Shown: one piece after another, positions 8,486 through 19,577 of the stretch
How the letters are laid out: every line of letters begins with the position of its first letter
Position numbering within the stretch: position 1 is the stretch's first letter
Source: Aureococcus anophagefferens
Lineage: Eukaryota > Sar > Pelagophyceae > Pelagomonadales > Pelagomonadaceae
DNA length: 64,000 bases
Assembly (NCBI RefSeq): GCF_000186865.1
Contig: NW_008705564.1
Location: forward strand, 1,675,168 to 1,739,167
Direction: 5' to 3'
Notes under the pieces: generated by a model
What the model saw: only the letters and a program-made list of their open reading frames with translations
What the model was told of the DNA's origin: nothing
Databases searched by the model: none
Program-made: the position numbers and the translations under genes

Positions 8486-11400
8486 ATGCAGCGGCGCATG
8501 AGCCAGGCGGCGGCGCCCGGGCGGCGCCTGTCCATCGCGACGATCACGGGCGGCGGCGGCGTCGGCGGGAACCTGAACCGCGACAACGTCGCCGAGCAGC
8601 GCAAGGCCGCCGTGGAGCGGCGGCGGTCCATGGCCGGCGGGCGCCAGCAGGCGGCGCGGCGGGCGTCGACGGTCGTCGTCGTCCACGAGAAGGGCGACGC
8701 GGCGACGACGGACGAGGGCGCCATGCAGCTGCCGCCGTCGAACGCGGGGACCTACTCGGCGGTCGTCCGCGTCGACAGGGTGAACGTGCGCGACGCGGAC
8801 GCGTGCGCCTTCTTCGAGCGGCGCGACGCCATGGCCTACCACAGCTGCGTGGCGCCGAACTGGTACAAGCTCGAGCTGCCCAAGTCGCCGCGCCAGGACA
8901 AGTTCCACCTCGGCGACGAGGTCAAGCGCATGCGGCCGCGGTTCCGGGGGCTGCGGCGCCTCGACCGGGGCGCGCGGAAGCGGCGCGCGGAGCTCTTCGC
9001 GCAGCTCGACCAGACGGCGGACCTGGTCTACGCGCTCAAGACGGAGATGCTTGAGCTGCTCGAGAAGCGCGGGCGCAACGCGAAGCGGCGGCTGGACCTC
9101 ATGGACGAGCTCGACAAGTGGCGCGGCCGCGACCAGCACACGGCGGAGACGCTCCTCCCCGTCGCCGCCGTGGAGCAGAAGCTCGCGGGCCGCATCGCCA
9201 TCCGGCGCCTCCTCGAGGAGCTCGCGGCGTCGCTGGACGCGCACAACTTCGAGGCCGTCGAGGCCGTCGAGGCCGGCAAGCCGGGGAGCCCCGGCGGCCG
9301 CCGCGCGCTCGTCGCGTCGGGCGCGCGCCACCTCGACGAGGAGCTCCAGGAGACCCACGACCTCGCGCCCCGGCTCGGCCCGACGCGGTCCCAGCTCGCG
9401 CGGGCCGTCGCCGCGCCGGAGATCTGGCGGTCGAGGCTCGACGAGGACGGCCACCCGGACGACGACCGGCCGTCGACGCCGGGCTCGCCGCGGCCGGGCA
9501 CGGCCCAGTCCGGCACGACGGCGACGACGTCCGAGAGCGCCAACGAGCATGCCGGCCCGTCGCGCGACGACCGCGCGGCCGCGGCCGAGCTCCTCGAGTT
9601 CTGGGACGCGCTCAACGACGTCGAGGCCGCGCTCGAGCTCCAGCGCGCGCAGCCCGCCGCCGCGCAGAAGCAGTCCTTCATCGGGAGCCTGTTCGGGTCC
9701 CGGCCGTCGACGCCGTCGTCGCGGCCGACGTCGCCCGTCGCCGGCCCGGCGCCCGCGCCCGCCGCGCACGGCCTCGCGCTCGACGTGTCGCCGTCGCCGT
9801 CGCGGCCGCCGTCGAGCCGCGCGACGACGCCCGGGGGCACGAAAAAAACCGTGACGATCCAGTCGCCCGAGGGCAGCGCGCCGCCGCGCGTCGTGACGAC
9901 GCCGGGCGGGCTTCGGGTCGACACGTCGCTCGACCCGTCCGCGGGCTCCGCGACGACCTGTGTGCAAATCAAATCTTCAACCCGACTTCAATGTGCGCGT
10001 ATTCGAATGTTTTGACACGAGCACTTCCGCTGTGCTTCGAGAACTTGCTGAGAGCAATCGATTCGTCCAAAAATCAGCCGAATCGACTTCAATTTGACCG
10101 AGCTAGAGAATTCTGAAGTTTGGCCCCGACGTCCCAGCTCACTGGTTGATTTGCACACAGGCGACGGCGCTCGAGCGGCCCGCGGCCGGCGGCGAGCGCG
10201 CGCGCCTGAGCATCCACAACCCGCCGCCGCGCGGCGAGCTCGGCCGCGGCGCGGGCCCGCCCCACGAGCCGTCCCACAAGCGCATGCTCCAGCGCGAGCG
10301 GAGCGGCCGCGGCGTCCGCGAGCGCCACGTCCACACGCCGGAATCCGCGGACGGCCGCCCGACGACGCCCAAGACGCCCGGCACGCCCAAGGGCCGGGAG
10401 AAGCGGCGCCTCGACGCCGAGCGGGCCGAGGCCGAGCGCCTCGCGGCGGAGGAGGCCGCGCGCAAGAAGAAGAAGGGCTTCTTCGGGGGCATGTTCGGCT
10501 CGTCGAAGCCGAAAGCGGAGGCCGCGGCGCCCGCGGCGGCGCCCGCGCTCGACTTCAGCGACGACGGCCGCAGCGACGACGAGCGGCCCCGGTCGCCGAG
10601 CAAGCGGCGCGTCTCCGTCGCGCCCGTCGTCCAGGCGCCGCCGCCGGCCGCGCCCGTCCCCGAGGCGCGCGACAAGGTCCGGCGCAAGTCCGTCGCCTAC
10701 GAGGGCTTCGCGTCGCCGGAGACGTCGAGCATCCCCGCGGAGGCCGCGCGGGCCGCGGCGACGCGCATCCCGGAGGCCCGCTTGAAGCACCGGGTCCGCG
10801 CGAAGCTGGTCGACGCCGTGGAGGACTTCGCGAGGCTGGGCCCTGTGTGGAATTCAACCACTGGTTTGGGTGGTCCTGACCGAACTTCAGAATTCTCTAG
10901 CTCGATCAAATCGAAGTCGATTCGGCTGATTTTTGGACGAATCGATTGCTCTCGTCGAGTTCTCGAAGCACAGCCGAAGAGCTTGCGTCGAAACTGTCGC
11001 ATATGCGCACATTGAAGTCGGGTTGAAGATTTGAATTCCACACAGGCTGGGCCTCGTGCCCATCGAGGTCTTCGCGGACGCGAAGCGCGAGCTCTGGGGC
11101 CAGCTCGGCCGCTTCATCCCGCTCCTCGAGCGCTGCGAGTACGCCGAGGACCTCATGTGGGAGCTCCGGGCGGAGAAGAAGGTGAAGCTGGAGCGGAAGA
11201 AGTCGACGATGATCGCCGCGGAGCGCCGGAAGTCGCTCGGCGGGCCCCAGAACCTCAAGGAGGAGCTCAACGAGGCGAAGCGCCGCGAGACGAAGGCGCG
11301 CAAGGACCTGCGCGCGGAGCGGTCCGGCCAGGCGACGGTCGTCGGCGCCGACGGCACGAAGCGCGAGCTCGCGCACGACGACGAGTACATGAACTCGTCC

Positions 11401-14400
11401 GCGGTCCACGGCGCGGGCACGCGCGTGAAGCTCGACATGCTCGAGCCGCTCCTCCGGGCGCAGCTCCGCGAGGCCTACGTGCTGAGGACGACGCTCCGCG
11501 CGGAGGTCGCGGCCGTCACCCAGTTCACCACTGTGCCGAAACCAACCACTGGTTTGGGTGGTCCTGACCAAACTTCAGAATTCTCTAGCTCGGTCAAATC
11601 GAAGTCGATTCGGCTGATTTTTGGACGGATCGATTGCTCTCGTCGAGTTCTCGAAGCACAGTGAAAGAGTCTGGTCTAAATCGTTCGAATACGCTCACAT
11701 TGAAGTCGGGTTGAAGATTTGGTTTCGGCACAGGTTCACCATGGAGCGCGCCGCGGTCCACGGCCAGCGCGTCGCGCGCGGCCGCCTGTGCCGCGGCTTC
11801 GGCAAGGACGTGGACTTCAAGGCGCGGCGCATGCAGATGGTCAAGACCCAGGGCTTCCTCGGGTGCGTCGCGGCGACCGTCGCGATCCAGGCCGTGGCGC
11901 GGGGCATCGACGGCCGCGGCCGCGCGGGCAACCGCAAGTGGTGGTTGAGGTACGACTCGGCCGTGCGCATCCAGGCGCTCGCGCGCGCCGTCGCCGCGCG
12001 CGCGGTGGCCTTCGAGATCCGGGCGAACAACACGCGCATGGCGCTCATGAACGCCATCCTCCTGATGCAGTCGCGCGTCCGCGGCTGGAAGGGCCGCGCG
12101 CGGGCCCAGACGCGCGCGAAGCACCTGGCGACGACGGCGTCGCGCGCGCGCGAGACCTGGGCCGCGACGACCGTCGCGGCCTTCGCGCGCAGCGTCTTCG
12201 CGCGGCGCGCGGCGCTGCGCCGCACCGTGGAGCTCGACGTGAACCAGCGGCTCCTGCGGCTCGCGCACCGCTACCTCAAGAGCGGCGACCTCTGGAGCTT
12301 CGTCGCGGCCGTCGACGCGGACTACAAGCGCTTCGAGGCCGACGAGCGCGCGAACGCGGACCGCGAGGACGCCTGGGCCAAGACCTTCGTGGACAAGGTG
12401 CTCAAGACGCGCGACGCGGACCACGCCGAGGCCTGGGCCAAGTTCATCAACGCGACGCGGTCGCCCTACTTCCCCAAGCCCGACAACGACGTCGACCTCG
12501 TGCCCGGCCCGCGGCTCCGGCTCCTGCTCGACGGCGTCGGCGCCGACGGAGTCACGCCGGAGATGGAGGCCTCGGCGGCCGCGGCCGCGGCGCCCAAGGA
12601 GGCGGGCCGCAGGCGCCGCGCGCTCATCGCGGGCGCCTACGAGGACCCGCGCGACAAGTCGTCGGCGCCGCACGGCCCGGGTGTACACCAGTCGTCGTCG
12701 GCGACCGCGGTCACGTCGACGCCGTCGCTCCAGCGCCAGGGGTCGTCGCTCCAGCGCCAGCCGTCGTCGCCGTCCCTCCAGCGCCAGGGGTCGTCGCCGT
12801 CGCTCCAGCGCCAGGGCTCGACGCCGTCGCTCCAGCGCCAGGGGTCGTCGCCGTCGCTCCAGCGCCAGGGCTCGAGCCTCTCCGCGTCCCCGAAGCGGCG
12901 CGAGAGCGCGCTGCAGGCCGCCCTCGAGCGCTCCGCGACGAGCGCGCGGCACCTGGAGCCGAAGAAGTCCGCCGTCGCGTCCTGGAAGCCCGCGCGGCAG
13001 CCCGAGAGCCTCATGGGCCGCCTCGGCGTCGCCGCGCGGAACCTCCGGGAGTCGCGCGCGCGCGTCGCGGCGGGCGAGGACGACGAGCGGGCCGCCATCG
13101 ACGACGACTCGACGCCCGCGGGCCTGTCGGCGCTCACGGACGTGCCCGGGGGCCTCGACGACACGCTCCCGCGGCTCCTGCGCGCGGCCGCGCTCCGCAC
13201 GTACGTGCCGCGGACCTTCCGGGGCGGCACGACGGCGCGGGAGGCCTTCGCGACGTACCGGGCCATGCCGCCGAGCCTCGTCAAGTCGAAGCACGAGGTC
13301 GACGCGCACCGGGCCGTCGCGCGGTGGATCACGGCGCTCCAGGTCGCCGGGTTCCGGACGATCCGGTCGCTGCTGCCGCCGCGGCGCGCGCGCGAGACGA
13401 TCCTGAGCCTCGAGGACTGGGTGCGGCGCAACGTCGAGGGCGACGACGAGCACCGGCCGGAGGAGGCCGTCGACGAAGCGATGATGAACTCCCAGCTCGC
13501 GGCGCGGCCGCTGGGAGACAACGTCCGCGACCTGCTCAACGACCTCCACCAGGTCTCCAGGGCGGACCTCGCGACGCTCGCGGGCCTGGGCAAGAACAAG
13601 ACCGCGGCCAAGTGGCGCGCGCTGGAGCGGGGCGAGATGACGGCCGCCCAGGCCGTCGACGCCGCGCGGCGCAAGGCCATCAAGAGGCTCCGCGCCTACC
13701 GCGAGCCCGAGCCGGACGGCGACGACGAGGACGCGGCGCGCGACGACGAGCCGCCCGACGCGCCGGAGGCGTCCATCGCGGGCTCCGACTTCCTCGAGAG
13801 CGAGTCGACGCTCTACACGCCGCGGGGCCAGGCCGAGGAGCGCGCGCTCCTCGAGGACCGGCGGACGACGCCGCTGGACTACGCGATCGCCGCGGAGGCC
13901 GAGGCCATCCGGTCGCCGGCCAGGGACGCGCGCGCGGCGGCGAACATCCCGCCCCTCGTGCCCGAGGACCGGCCCGAGGTGCCGTCGCCGCGCGGCGCGC
14001 CGGCCGCGCTCTCCGCGCGATCGGCCAAGGCCGCGGTCAGGGCAGCACAAGAGAGCGAAATTCCCAACTTCAAAGGCTCCTTTCTCGGTCGTTTTCCACT
14101 CGTTTCGGCTGATTTTTGGACGAGCGATCATCTCTCGGAACGGTCTCGAAGCGTGAATGCTTTTTCCGGAACGCGCGCGCGCAGAACACTCACGTTGAAG
14201 CGACGTTGAATCACTCTTGTGCTGCCCAGGCCGCGGTGCGCCTCGAGGACGACGTCGAGCGCAAGGTCTGGGACGACATCAAGGCCGCCGGCGGCCTGGG
14301 TGCGAAGGTCGGCGTGTTCCTCGCGCGGGCGGCGTTCCTCTGCGTCGGCGATTTCGACGGCGGGCCCGAGGGCGGCGCCGCGTTCACGAATTTCATCCGC

Positions 14401-17400
14401 CGGTTGAGCGCCGCCGAGGACGACGACGAGGAGCGGTCCATCATGCGGGAGCGGGCGGCGCGGGCCGGCGCCGCGTCGAAGAAGGTCGTGGCGAATTTGG
14501 ACGTCGTGGGCGCCGTGGGCCTGAGCAAGGATTTGGCCTACGTCAACTTGCGGGAATGGGGCGCGTCCGAGTCCCTCGCGGACCGCGCGGAGCGCATGCT
14601 CGGCGTCCTGTCGGCGCCCCGGTCGACGTCCGTGCGCGGCGAGCGCAACGACGCCGTCGACGGCTGGGCGAAGCCGCCGGAGAGCCGCGGCCTGCGGGAG
14701 ACGGGCCCGAACGCGGTCAAGGATCCGCGGAAGCAGATCTTACGGCTGAGCTACGACCCGCGGTACCAGCGCGGGCCCTTCGACCCCTACGGGCGGCCCC
14801 ACCGCATCGCGGGCGCGACGGCGCCGCGGACGCGGCCGCCCCAGCCGGACCCGGACCCGCCGCCCCAGTTCGGCAGCGAGCGCGACGACGCGCCGTACCC
14901 GCCGCGCGTCTTCGCGGAGGCCGAGGGCGGCGGCAACCCGTCGAACCCGGCCGTCGTCGCGGCGTCCCAGATCGCGAAGCGGCGCGCGCCGCCGACGTCC
15001 ATCGAGCCCCAGGAGCTCGTGCCCCTCCACCTCATGCCCCAGGAGTTCGTCGGGGCCGCGCACCGGTCGCGGAAATTGACGAAAAGGATCCACGCGCGCG
15101 CGTCCAACTACTTTGCCGAGTACGGCGTCTACGTGCAGCAGCCCCAGCTCGGCCGCGACGAGTCCCGCGAGGCCTTCGAGGCGCGCATGGGCGCGCAGCC
15201 GCCGCCGGAGGATCCGCTCACGGACCTCGAGCGCGCCGCGCTCGACGCCGACTCCACGGCGCCCCTGCTCGCGAGGCAGCAGTCGCTGCCGGCGCTCTCC
15301 GGAGGCGGGTCGAAACTGTTCGACGACTCCGGCTCCTTCGCGAGTCTGCACACGGAGCGCTCGAAGACCGTCGAGGCGCTCCCGCCCGCGGCCGCGCCCG
15401 ACGCCGACCCGCCGTCGAAGCGCGAGCGGACGAAGACGACCGCGCGCGCCTACGGCGGCAAGGCCCCGCGGCGCACGGAGCGGCGCACGCGCGCGGCGCC
15501 GCGGCCCCGGCGCACGGAGGCGCCCAAGCCCAAGCGGAAGACGCGCGCGGAGACGACGGAAGATACGCTGAAGGATCTGCTCGACAAGGTCGACCCGGCG
15601 ACGCTGAACCGCCTGCTCAACGAGCAGGGCATGGCCTTGACCACGAAGGAAAAGGCGAGCCGGCGGCCGTCCGTCGCCGGCCTGACGACCCAGAAGCGGC
15701 CGCCGACGTCCGCGCGGCCGCCGGCCGCGGCGCCGGCCGAAGTCGCGGTGCCGCGGCCCGCGGTCGCCGAGGCCGAGGCGCCGCCGCCGCAGCGCGGCCG
15801 CCGCCGGTCCCGGGTCGCCGCCGCCGCCGCGCCCGCGCCGGCCCCGAAGCCGCGGCGCGCGTCGGTCTCGAGGTCGCCGGAGAAGGCGCGGCGCGCGTCG
15901 GTCTCCAGGTCGCCCGACGCGGCCCCGAAGCCGCGGCGCGCGTCGCTCTCCGCGTCGCCGTCGCCGTCGCGCGCGCGCCGCGCGTCGTCCGCGGCGCCGG
16001 CGCCGCTGACGAAGCCCGCGAAGCAGCGCCGCGTGTCGACGGCGTCGACCGAGGCCGACCGGCCGAAGCGCGACGCCGTGCTCGCCGCGCGGCCGCGGTC
16101 GCGGTCCGGCGTCGAGGCCCAGACGCAGACGTCCGCGCGCGCGAGCGAGGGCCGGCGTCCCGCGGCGGGTTTCGACCGGGGAAATAAACACACCGTCGCG
16201 CTCCGTAGGCGAGGGCCGGCCCGCGGACATCCCCGCGCTCGACTTCTTCGACCTGCGGCGGCCGCCGACGGCGTCGGCGTACACGAACTTGACGACGGCG
16301 TCGCGCGGGTCGTCCGCCGACGTCGAGGCGTTCCGCGCGGCCGTCGACGCCGAGCGGCACACGTGGTACGACGAGGCGCCCGCCGAGGCGCCCGCGGCCG
16401 CCGCGAGCGCCCTCCGGGAGGGCGCGCCGGCCCTGCGGCCGCGGAACATGGTCCGCCAGAAGGGGCCGAGCAAGGCCGAGGCCAAGCGGGCCGCGAACTG
16501 TGTGGAAATCGACCACTGGTTTGGGTGGTCCTGACCAAACTTCAGAATTCTCTAGCTCGATCAATTCGAAGTCGATTCGGCTGATCTTTGGACGAATCGA
16601 TTGCTCTCGTCGAGTTCTCGAAGCACAGCCGAAGAGAATGCGTCGAAACTGTCGCATACGCTCACATTGAAGTCGGGTTGAAGATTTGAATTCCACACAG
16701 GCCGCGAAGGTCCGGAGCGACGCCGCGGCGTACCTCCGCGCGCGCGCGCGGCGGGCCCACGACGCGCTCCACGGGGACCTCGCCGTGGAGCTCCGGCGCG
16801 ACACGGCGCTGCGCTGGCTCCTCGACGCCGCGCGCGCGGCCGCGGGCGACGCGGACGCGTTCCTGCCCCTGGGCGCCGCGCCGCCCGACGCGATCCAGCG
16901 GCCCGAGGTCTGGTCCCTCGAGGGCTTCGACGAGGCCGTCGAGGGCGTCGACGAGAAGACGGACGACGACGCGGGGCGGCCGGTCTCTCGGGCGGCGTCC
17001 TGGTTTCTTCGCGGAACTCGGGGGAAACACACGTCGTCCGGTAGGTCTGGGACGACCGCAAGGGCATGTGGGTCAGCTCGCGGCCGGAGAAGGCGCACGT
17101 CGAGGACGCGGAGGCGATGATCGTCCACAAGGTGCGCCGCGGCAACCGGCGGCACACGGACGACGACGAGCGGAAGCGGCTGCTCGCGCAGCTCCGCGAG
17201 CGCGAGCGAGCGGCTGTGTGGAAACCGACCGGTTCCGGGGGTCCCGACTTCGGTCACATCGACGTCGATTCGGCCGACTTTTGGACGAATCGATGGCTCT
17301 CGCCGCGTTCTCGAAGTAGAGCCGAAGATCGAAACGGCGCGCGCGCGTCGAAGTCGGGTCGAAGATGCGGGTTCCGCGCAGGCTCGCGGAGGGCGAGGCG

Positions 17401-18276
17401 TCGCCGTACAAGGGCGTGAGCTACGCGGACGACGCCGCGCACCGGCGCATGGCCGCGCACGGCGAGGCGCGCCACGAGCCGCGCGCCGAGGTCGTCGCCG
17501 AGCCGGCCTACGACGCGCCGGCGAGGACGCGCGCGGGCGGCGGCAAGGTCTACGACAAGCCGCTCGCCGACGGGCGGCGCCTGAGCCAGACCGCGGCGGC
17601 GTCGCGCGTCCAGCGCGAGAACGAGAAGCACAAGGCGAAGGCGACGACGCCTGCGCCGAAGGCGACGACGCCCGCGTCGCCCGCGTCGCCGCCGGCCGCG
17701 CCGCCGTCGGAGCCGACGTCGCCGTCGAGCTCGACGGCGAGCTCGCCGGGCAAGAAGGCGCGGCACCTGTTCGGGTGGGGCCGGAAGAAGAAGGACAAGT
17801 CGCCGTCGCCGGCGAAGAAGGCCGCGGCGGCGCCGCCGGCGACGCCGGCCGCGTCGCCGCCGCCGCCGGCCGCGTCGCCGCCGCCCGAGTTGAAGCGGCG
17901 CGAGACCGTCGCGAACGCGTCCGCGCTGCTGGCGAACCCGCGCACGGCCGCCGCCGTCAAGGCCTTCCTCGACAAGGAGTACGCGACGGAGAACTACCTC
18001 GCGCTCGACGCCATCGCGGCCTTCAGGCGCACGGCCGCGGACGGCGGCGACGTCGCCGCGGCCGCGCGCGCGCTCTACGACGAGTTCATCGACCAGTCCT
18101 CGGAGACCCAGGTCAACATCTCGGGCAAGCTCCTCCGCCAGCTCAAGAGGCGCATCGTCGACGGCGAGGGCGACCCCGTCGACGCGGCCGTCTTCGACAA
18201 GGTCCGCGTCGAGATCGACAAGATGCTCACGGGCAACTTGATGAAGCACCGGGGGTCGATCTCGAAGCTGCTGTAA
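8486..18276 (+). CDS. giant IQ-motif and RGS-domain protein
   Basis: Nine exons: 8486-9949, 10161-10834, 11046-11522, 11734-14029, 14230-16144, 16209-16489, 16701-16982, 17045-17205, 17382-18276; total 8445 nt = 2814 aa plus stop, one frame throughout. Residues about 915-1035 contain IQ-like calmodulin-binding motifs (VAIQAVARGIDGRGR, VRIQALARAVAARAV, MQSRVRGWKGRAR). Residues 1202-1257 are tandem SLQRQGS units. Ser/Arg/Pro-rich tracts (PRRASVSRSP) follow. The C terminus (about 2695-2810) is an RGS domain: LLANPRTAAAVKAFLDKEY, ENYLALDAI, LYDEFIDQSSETQVNISGKL, FDKVRVEIDKML. RGS domains accelerate GTP hydrolysis by G-alpha subunits, so a Ca2+/calmodulin-linked G-protein regulator is inferred. 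Six of its eight introns are introner elements; the other two are 62-64 bp. Confidence 0.87.
9950..10160 (+). mobile_element. introner element IE2, family B
   Basis: 211-bp GC-AG intron. TIR CTGTGTGCAAATCAA / TTGATTTGCACACAG. Flanking 8-mers gcgacgac and gcgacggc (1 mismatch). Reverse orientation relative to the gene; phase 0. Confidence 0.93.
10835..11045 (+). mobile_element. introner element IE3, family B
   Basis: 211-bp GC-AG intron. Perfect 15-bp TIR CTGTGTGGAATTCAA / TTGAATTCCACACAG and a perfect 8-bp duplication gctgggcc. Forward orientation; phase 2 (Arg codon restored). Confidence 0.95.
11523..11733 (+). mobile_element. introner element IE4, family B
   Basis: 211-bp GT-AG intron. 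TIR CTGTGCCGAAACCAA with ggtttcggcacag at the other end; perfect 8-bp duplication gttcacca. Forward orientation; phase 2 (Gln codon restored). Confidence 0.95.
12718..12890 (+). repeat. in-frame tandem repeat encoding SLQRQGS units
   Basis: About six imperfect units, each coding S-(P)-S-L-Q-R-Q-(G/P)-S, built from cgtcgctccagcgccagg-like DNA. They sit in exon 4 of the IQ/RGS gene. Each unit creates an R-x-x-S-type phosphorylation-like site. Confidence 0.88.
14030..14229 (+). mobile_element. introner element IE5, family A
   Basis: 200-bp GC-AG intron. Perfect 14-bp TIR gggcagcacaagag / ctcttgtgctgccc; perfect 8-bp duplication gccgcggt. Forward orientation; phase 0. Confidence 0.95.
16145..16208 (+). 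other. short 64-bp GC-AG intron with flanking direct repeat
   Basis: The reading frame of the IQ/RGS gene needs this intron. An 11-bp direct repeat gcgagggccgg lies at the donor (16145-16155) and immediately after the acceptor (16209-16219), the same geometry as the introner target duplication. The 3' half resembles the 62-bp intron at 16983-17044 (shared ggtttc, ggggaaa, acacac, gtcg, tag). Confidence 0.75.
16490..16700 (+). mobile_element. introner element IE6, family B
   Basis: 211-bp GC-AG intron. Ends CTGTGTGGAAATC and gaattccacacag; perfect 8-bp duplication gccgcgaa. Forward orientation; phase 0. Confidence 0.94.
16983..17044 (+). other. short 62-bp GT-AG intron
   Basis: Frame continuity of the IQ/RGS gene requires it. 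It starts gtctctcg and ends ccggtag, followed by gtctggga, so only the first four bases are duplicated. It resembles the 64-bp intron at 16145-16208. Confidence 0.75.
17206..17381 (+). mobile_element. introner element IE7, degenerate family B
   Basis: 176-bp GC-AG intron. The left end ctgtgtggaaacc is intact; the right end has decayed to ggttccgcgcag. The internal core is recognisable (cggccgacttttggacga). Flanking 8-mers gcgagcgg and gctcgcgg (2 mismatches). It is shorter and more GC-rich than the other B copies. Forward orientation; phase 2. Confidence 0.88.
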
Positions 18277-18557
18277 GGTTAGTGAGTGTGGGTTCTTTTT
18301 GGGACGGTGGTGACATGAACTGCCCGGAGGCGTCGCTGGACCCGTACGCGCCGACGCCGGACCGCAGGGGTCGTGTGATAACTACGGTGCTTACAACTCG
18401 AAGGGGGGCGGCGGGCGCGCGCGCCAGAGCAGTCGACGAGCGCGGCGCGGGGCGTCGAACGAAGGGAAGCGCGGCGCGAGGCGTCGAACGAAGGGAAGCG
18501 CGGCGCTCCGCGGCTCCGCGGCGCCCGCGTTTCCGCAGATTCTTCCTCCAAAAGGGT
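18277..18557. other. convergent intergenic region before the H2B gene
   Basis: 3' flank of the RGS gene and distal 3' flank of the minus-strand H2B gene. It holds a direct repeat of about 26 bp (period 29; 18451-18476 and 18480-18505, core gtcgaacgaagggaagcg). The purine motif GGAAGA of the histone 3' signal lies at about 18541-18550 on the minus strand. Confidence 0.6.
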
Positions 18558-18573
18558 GGTGTTCGAAAACACC
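18558..18573 (-). terminator. histone mRNA 3' stem-loop of H2B-1
   Basis: On the minus strand GGTGTTTTCGAACACC forms a 6-bp stem (GGTGTT/AACACC) with a TTCG loop. It is followed by ACCCTTTT and then GGAGGAAGA. It lies about 45 nt after the H2B stop. The 6-bp stem, 4-nt loop, GG...CC ends and ACCC flank match the architecture of replication-dependent histone stem-loops, although the loop is TTCG. Confidence 0.88.
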
Positions 18574-18618
18574 GGTGTGGATGTGTGCTGGTGGCAGCGT
18601 CGAGGTCCGATCCGCGCT

Positions 18619-18969
18619 CTAGGAGCTGGAGAACTTGGTGACGGCCTTGGTGCCCTCGGAGACGGCGTGCTTCGAGAGCTCGCCGGGGAGCATGAGGCGG
18701 ACCGCGGTCTGGATCTCGCGGGACGAGAGCGTCGCCTTCTTGGAGAAGCGGCAGAGCTTGGAGGCCTCGAGGGCGATGCGCTCGAAGATGTCGTTGATGA
18801 ACGAGTTCATGATCGACATGCCCTTCTTGGAGATGCCCGTGTCGGGGTGCACCTGCTTGAGCACGCGGTAGATGTACGTGGAGTACGACTCGACGCGCGT
18901 CTTCTTCTTCTTGCCGCCGGCGGCCTTCTTGGGCGCCTTGGCGGATTTCTTGGAGGGAGTCTTGGCCAT
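18619..18969 (-). CDS. histone H2B
   Basis: 116 aa, intronless. A short Lys-rich tail ([20 protein letters not shown]) leads into the H2B histone fold: [59 protein letters not shown] and the C-terminal [15 protein letters not shown]2B pairs with H2A in the nucleosome core. It is transcribed divergently from the H2A gene at 19179 across a 209-bp shared promoter and followed by the conserved histone stem-loop, so S-phase-linked expression is likely. It is nearly identical to the second H2B at 23713-24060, with one extra C-terminal Ser. Confidence 0.98.
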   Translation of the reverse strand: MAKTPSKKSAKAPKKAAGGKKKKTRVESYSTYIYRVLKQVHPDTGISKKGMSIMNSFINDIFERIALEASKLCRFSKKATLSSREIQTAVRLMLPGELSKHAVSEGTKAVTKFSSS

Positions 18970-19178
18970 GGTGATTGCGAGTGTGTTTGGTTTTGCTGAG
19001 GACGTCCAACCGCGGCGCCGAGCTCTTGTTTTTCCGGGGCGCGAGCGAGCCAGCCCGCGTTTCTGATTGGTCGGACGCCGTTACCCGGCGCGCTTCCGCC
19101 CCGGAATCCCAAGTCCGTCTCGGCGTCGAGCGCTCTCCTCAGCACATCCCAAACACACACACACACACACACTCAATC
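18970..19178. promoter_or_regulatory. divergent H2B/H2A promoter 1
   Basis: 209 bp between the divergent starts. It contains gattggtcggacg (inverted CCAAT box) at 19065-19077 and gagcgagcc at 19043-19051. Both motifs recur in the second H2B/H2A promoter. No TATA box was seen. Confidence 0.7.
19152..19172 (+). repeat. (AC)n microsatellite in the H2A 5' leader
   Basis: About ten AC units end six bases before the H2A start codon at 19179. The second H2A leader has only a short acacacatcac sequence, so length is not conserved. Confidence 0.9.
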
Positions 19179-19577
19179 ATGTCTGGCAAAGGAAAGGGCG
19201 GCCGCGGCAAGGGCAAGACCGGTGCCGGTGGCAAGGGCACCTCCAAGGCGGCCAAGGCCGGGCTCCAGTTCCCGGTCGCGCGCCTGAACCGCTTCCTGAA
19301 GAAGGGCAAGTACGCGACGCGCGTCGGCGTCGGCGCCGGCGTCTACATGGGCGCCGTCCTCGAGTACCTCTGCGCGGAGATCCTCGAGCTCGCGGGCAAC
19401 GCCGCGCGCGACAACAAGAAGGCGCGCATCATCCCGCGCCACATCCAGCTCGCGGTCCGCAACGACGAGGAGCTCAACAAGCTCCTCGGCACGGTCACGA
19501 TCGCGTCCGGCGGCGTGCTCCCGAACATCCACGCCGTGCTCCTCCCCAAGAAGAGCAAATCCAAGGCGTCCGCCTAA
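19179..19577 (+). CDS. histone H2A
   Basis: 132 aa, intronless. N-terminal [20 protein letters not shown] tail, then the H2A fold: [95 protein letters not shown]. It has the acidic-patch residues of canonical H2A and no SQ(E/D)-phi tail, so it is not H2A.X. It differs from the second copy (24394-24777) in the N-terminal tail and a few positions (ATR for AGR, IIPRHI for IVPRHL). Followed by the stem-loop at 19679. Confidence 0.98.
   Translation: MSGKGKGGRGKGKTGAGGKGTSKAAKAGLQFPVARLNRFLKKGKYATRVGVGAGVYMGAVLEYLCAEILELAGNAARDNKKARIIPRHIQLAVRNDEELNKLLGTVTIASGGVLPNIHAVLLPKKSKSKASA

Noticed and set aside
14044..14209. Open frame inside family A introners ending in ...SEIPNFKGSYLGRFPL...-type peptide
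   Set aside because: The same peptide tail appears at the end of unrelated genes because the element is stop-poor in one frame. It is intron sequence read through, not a conserved protein domain.
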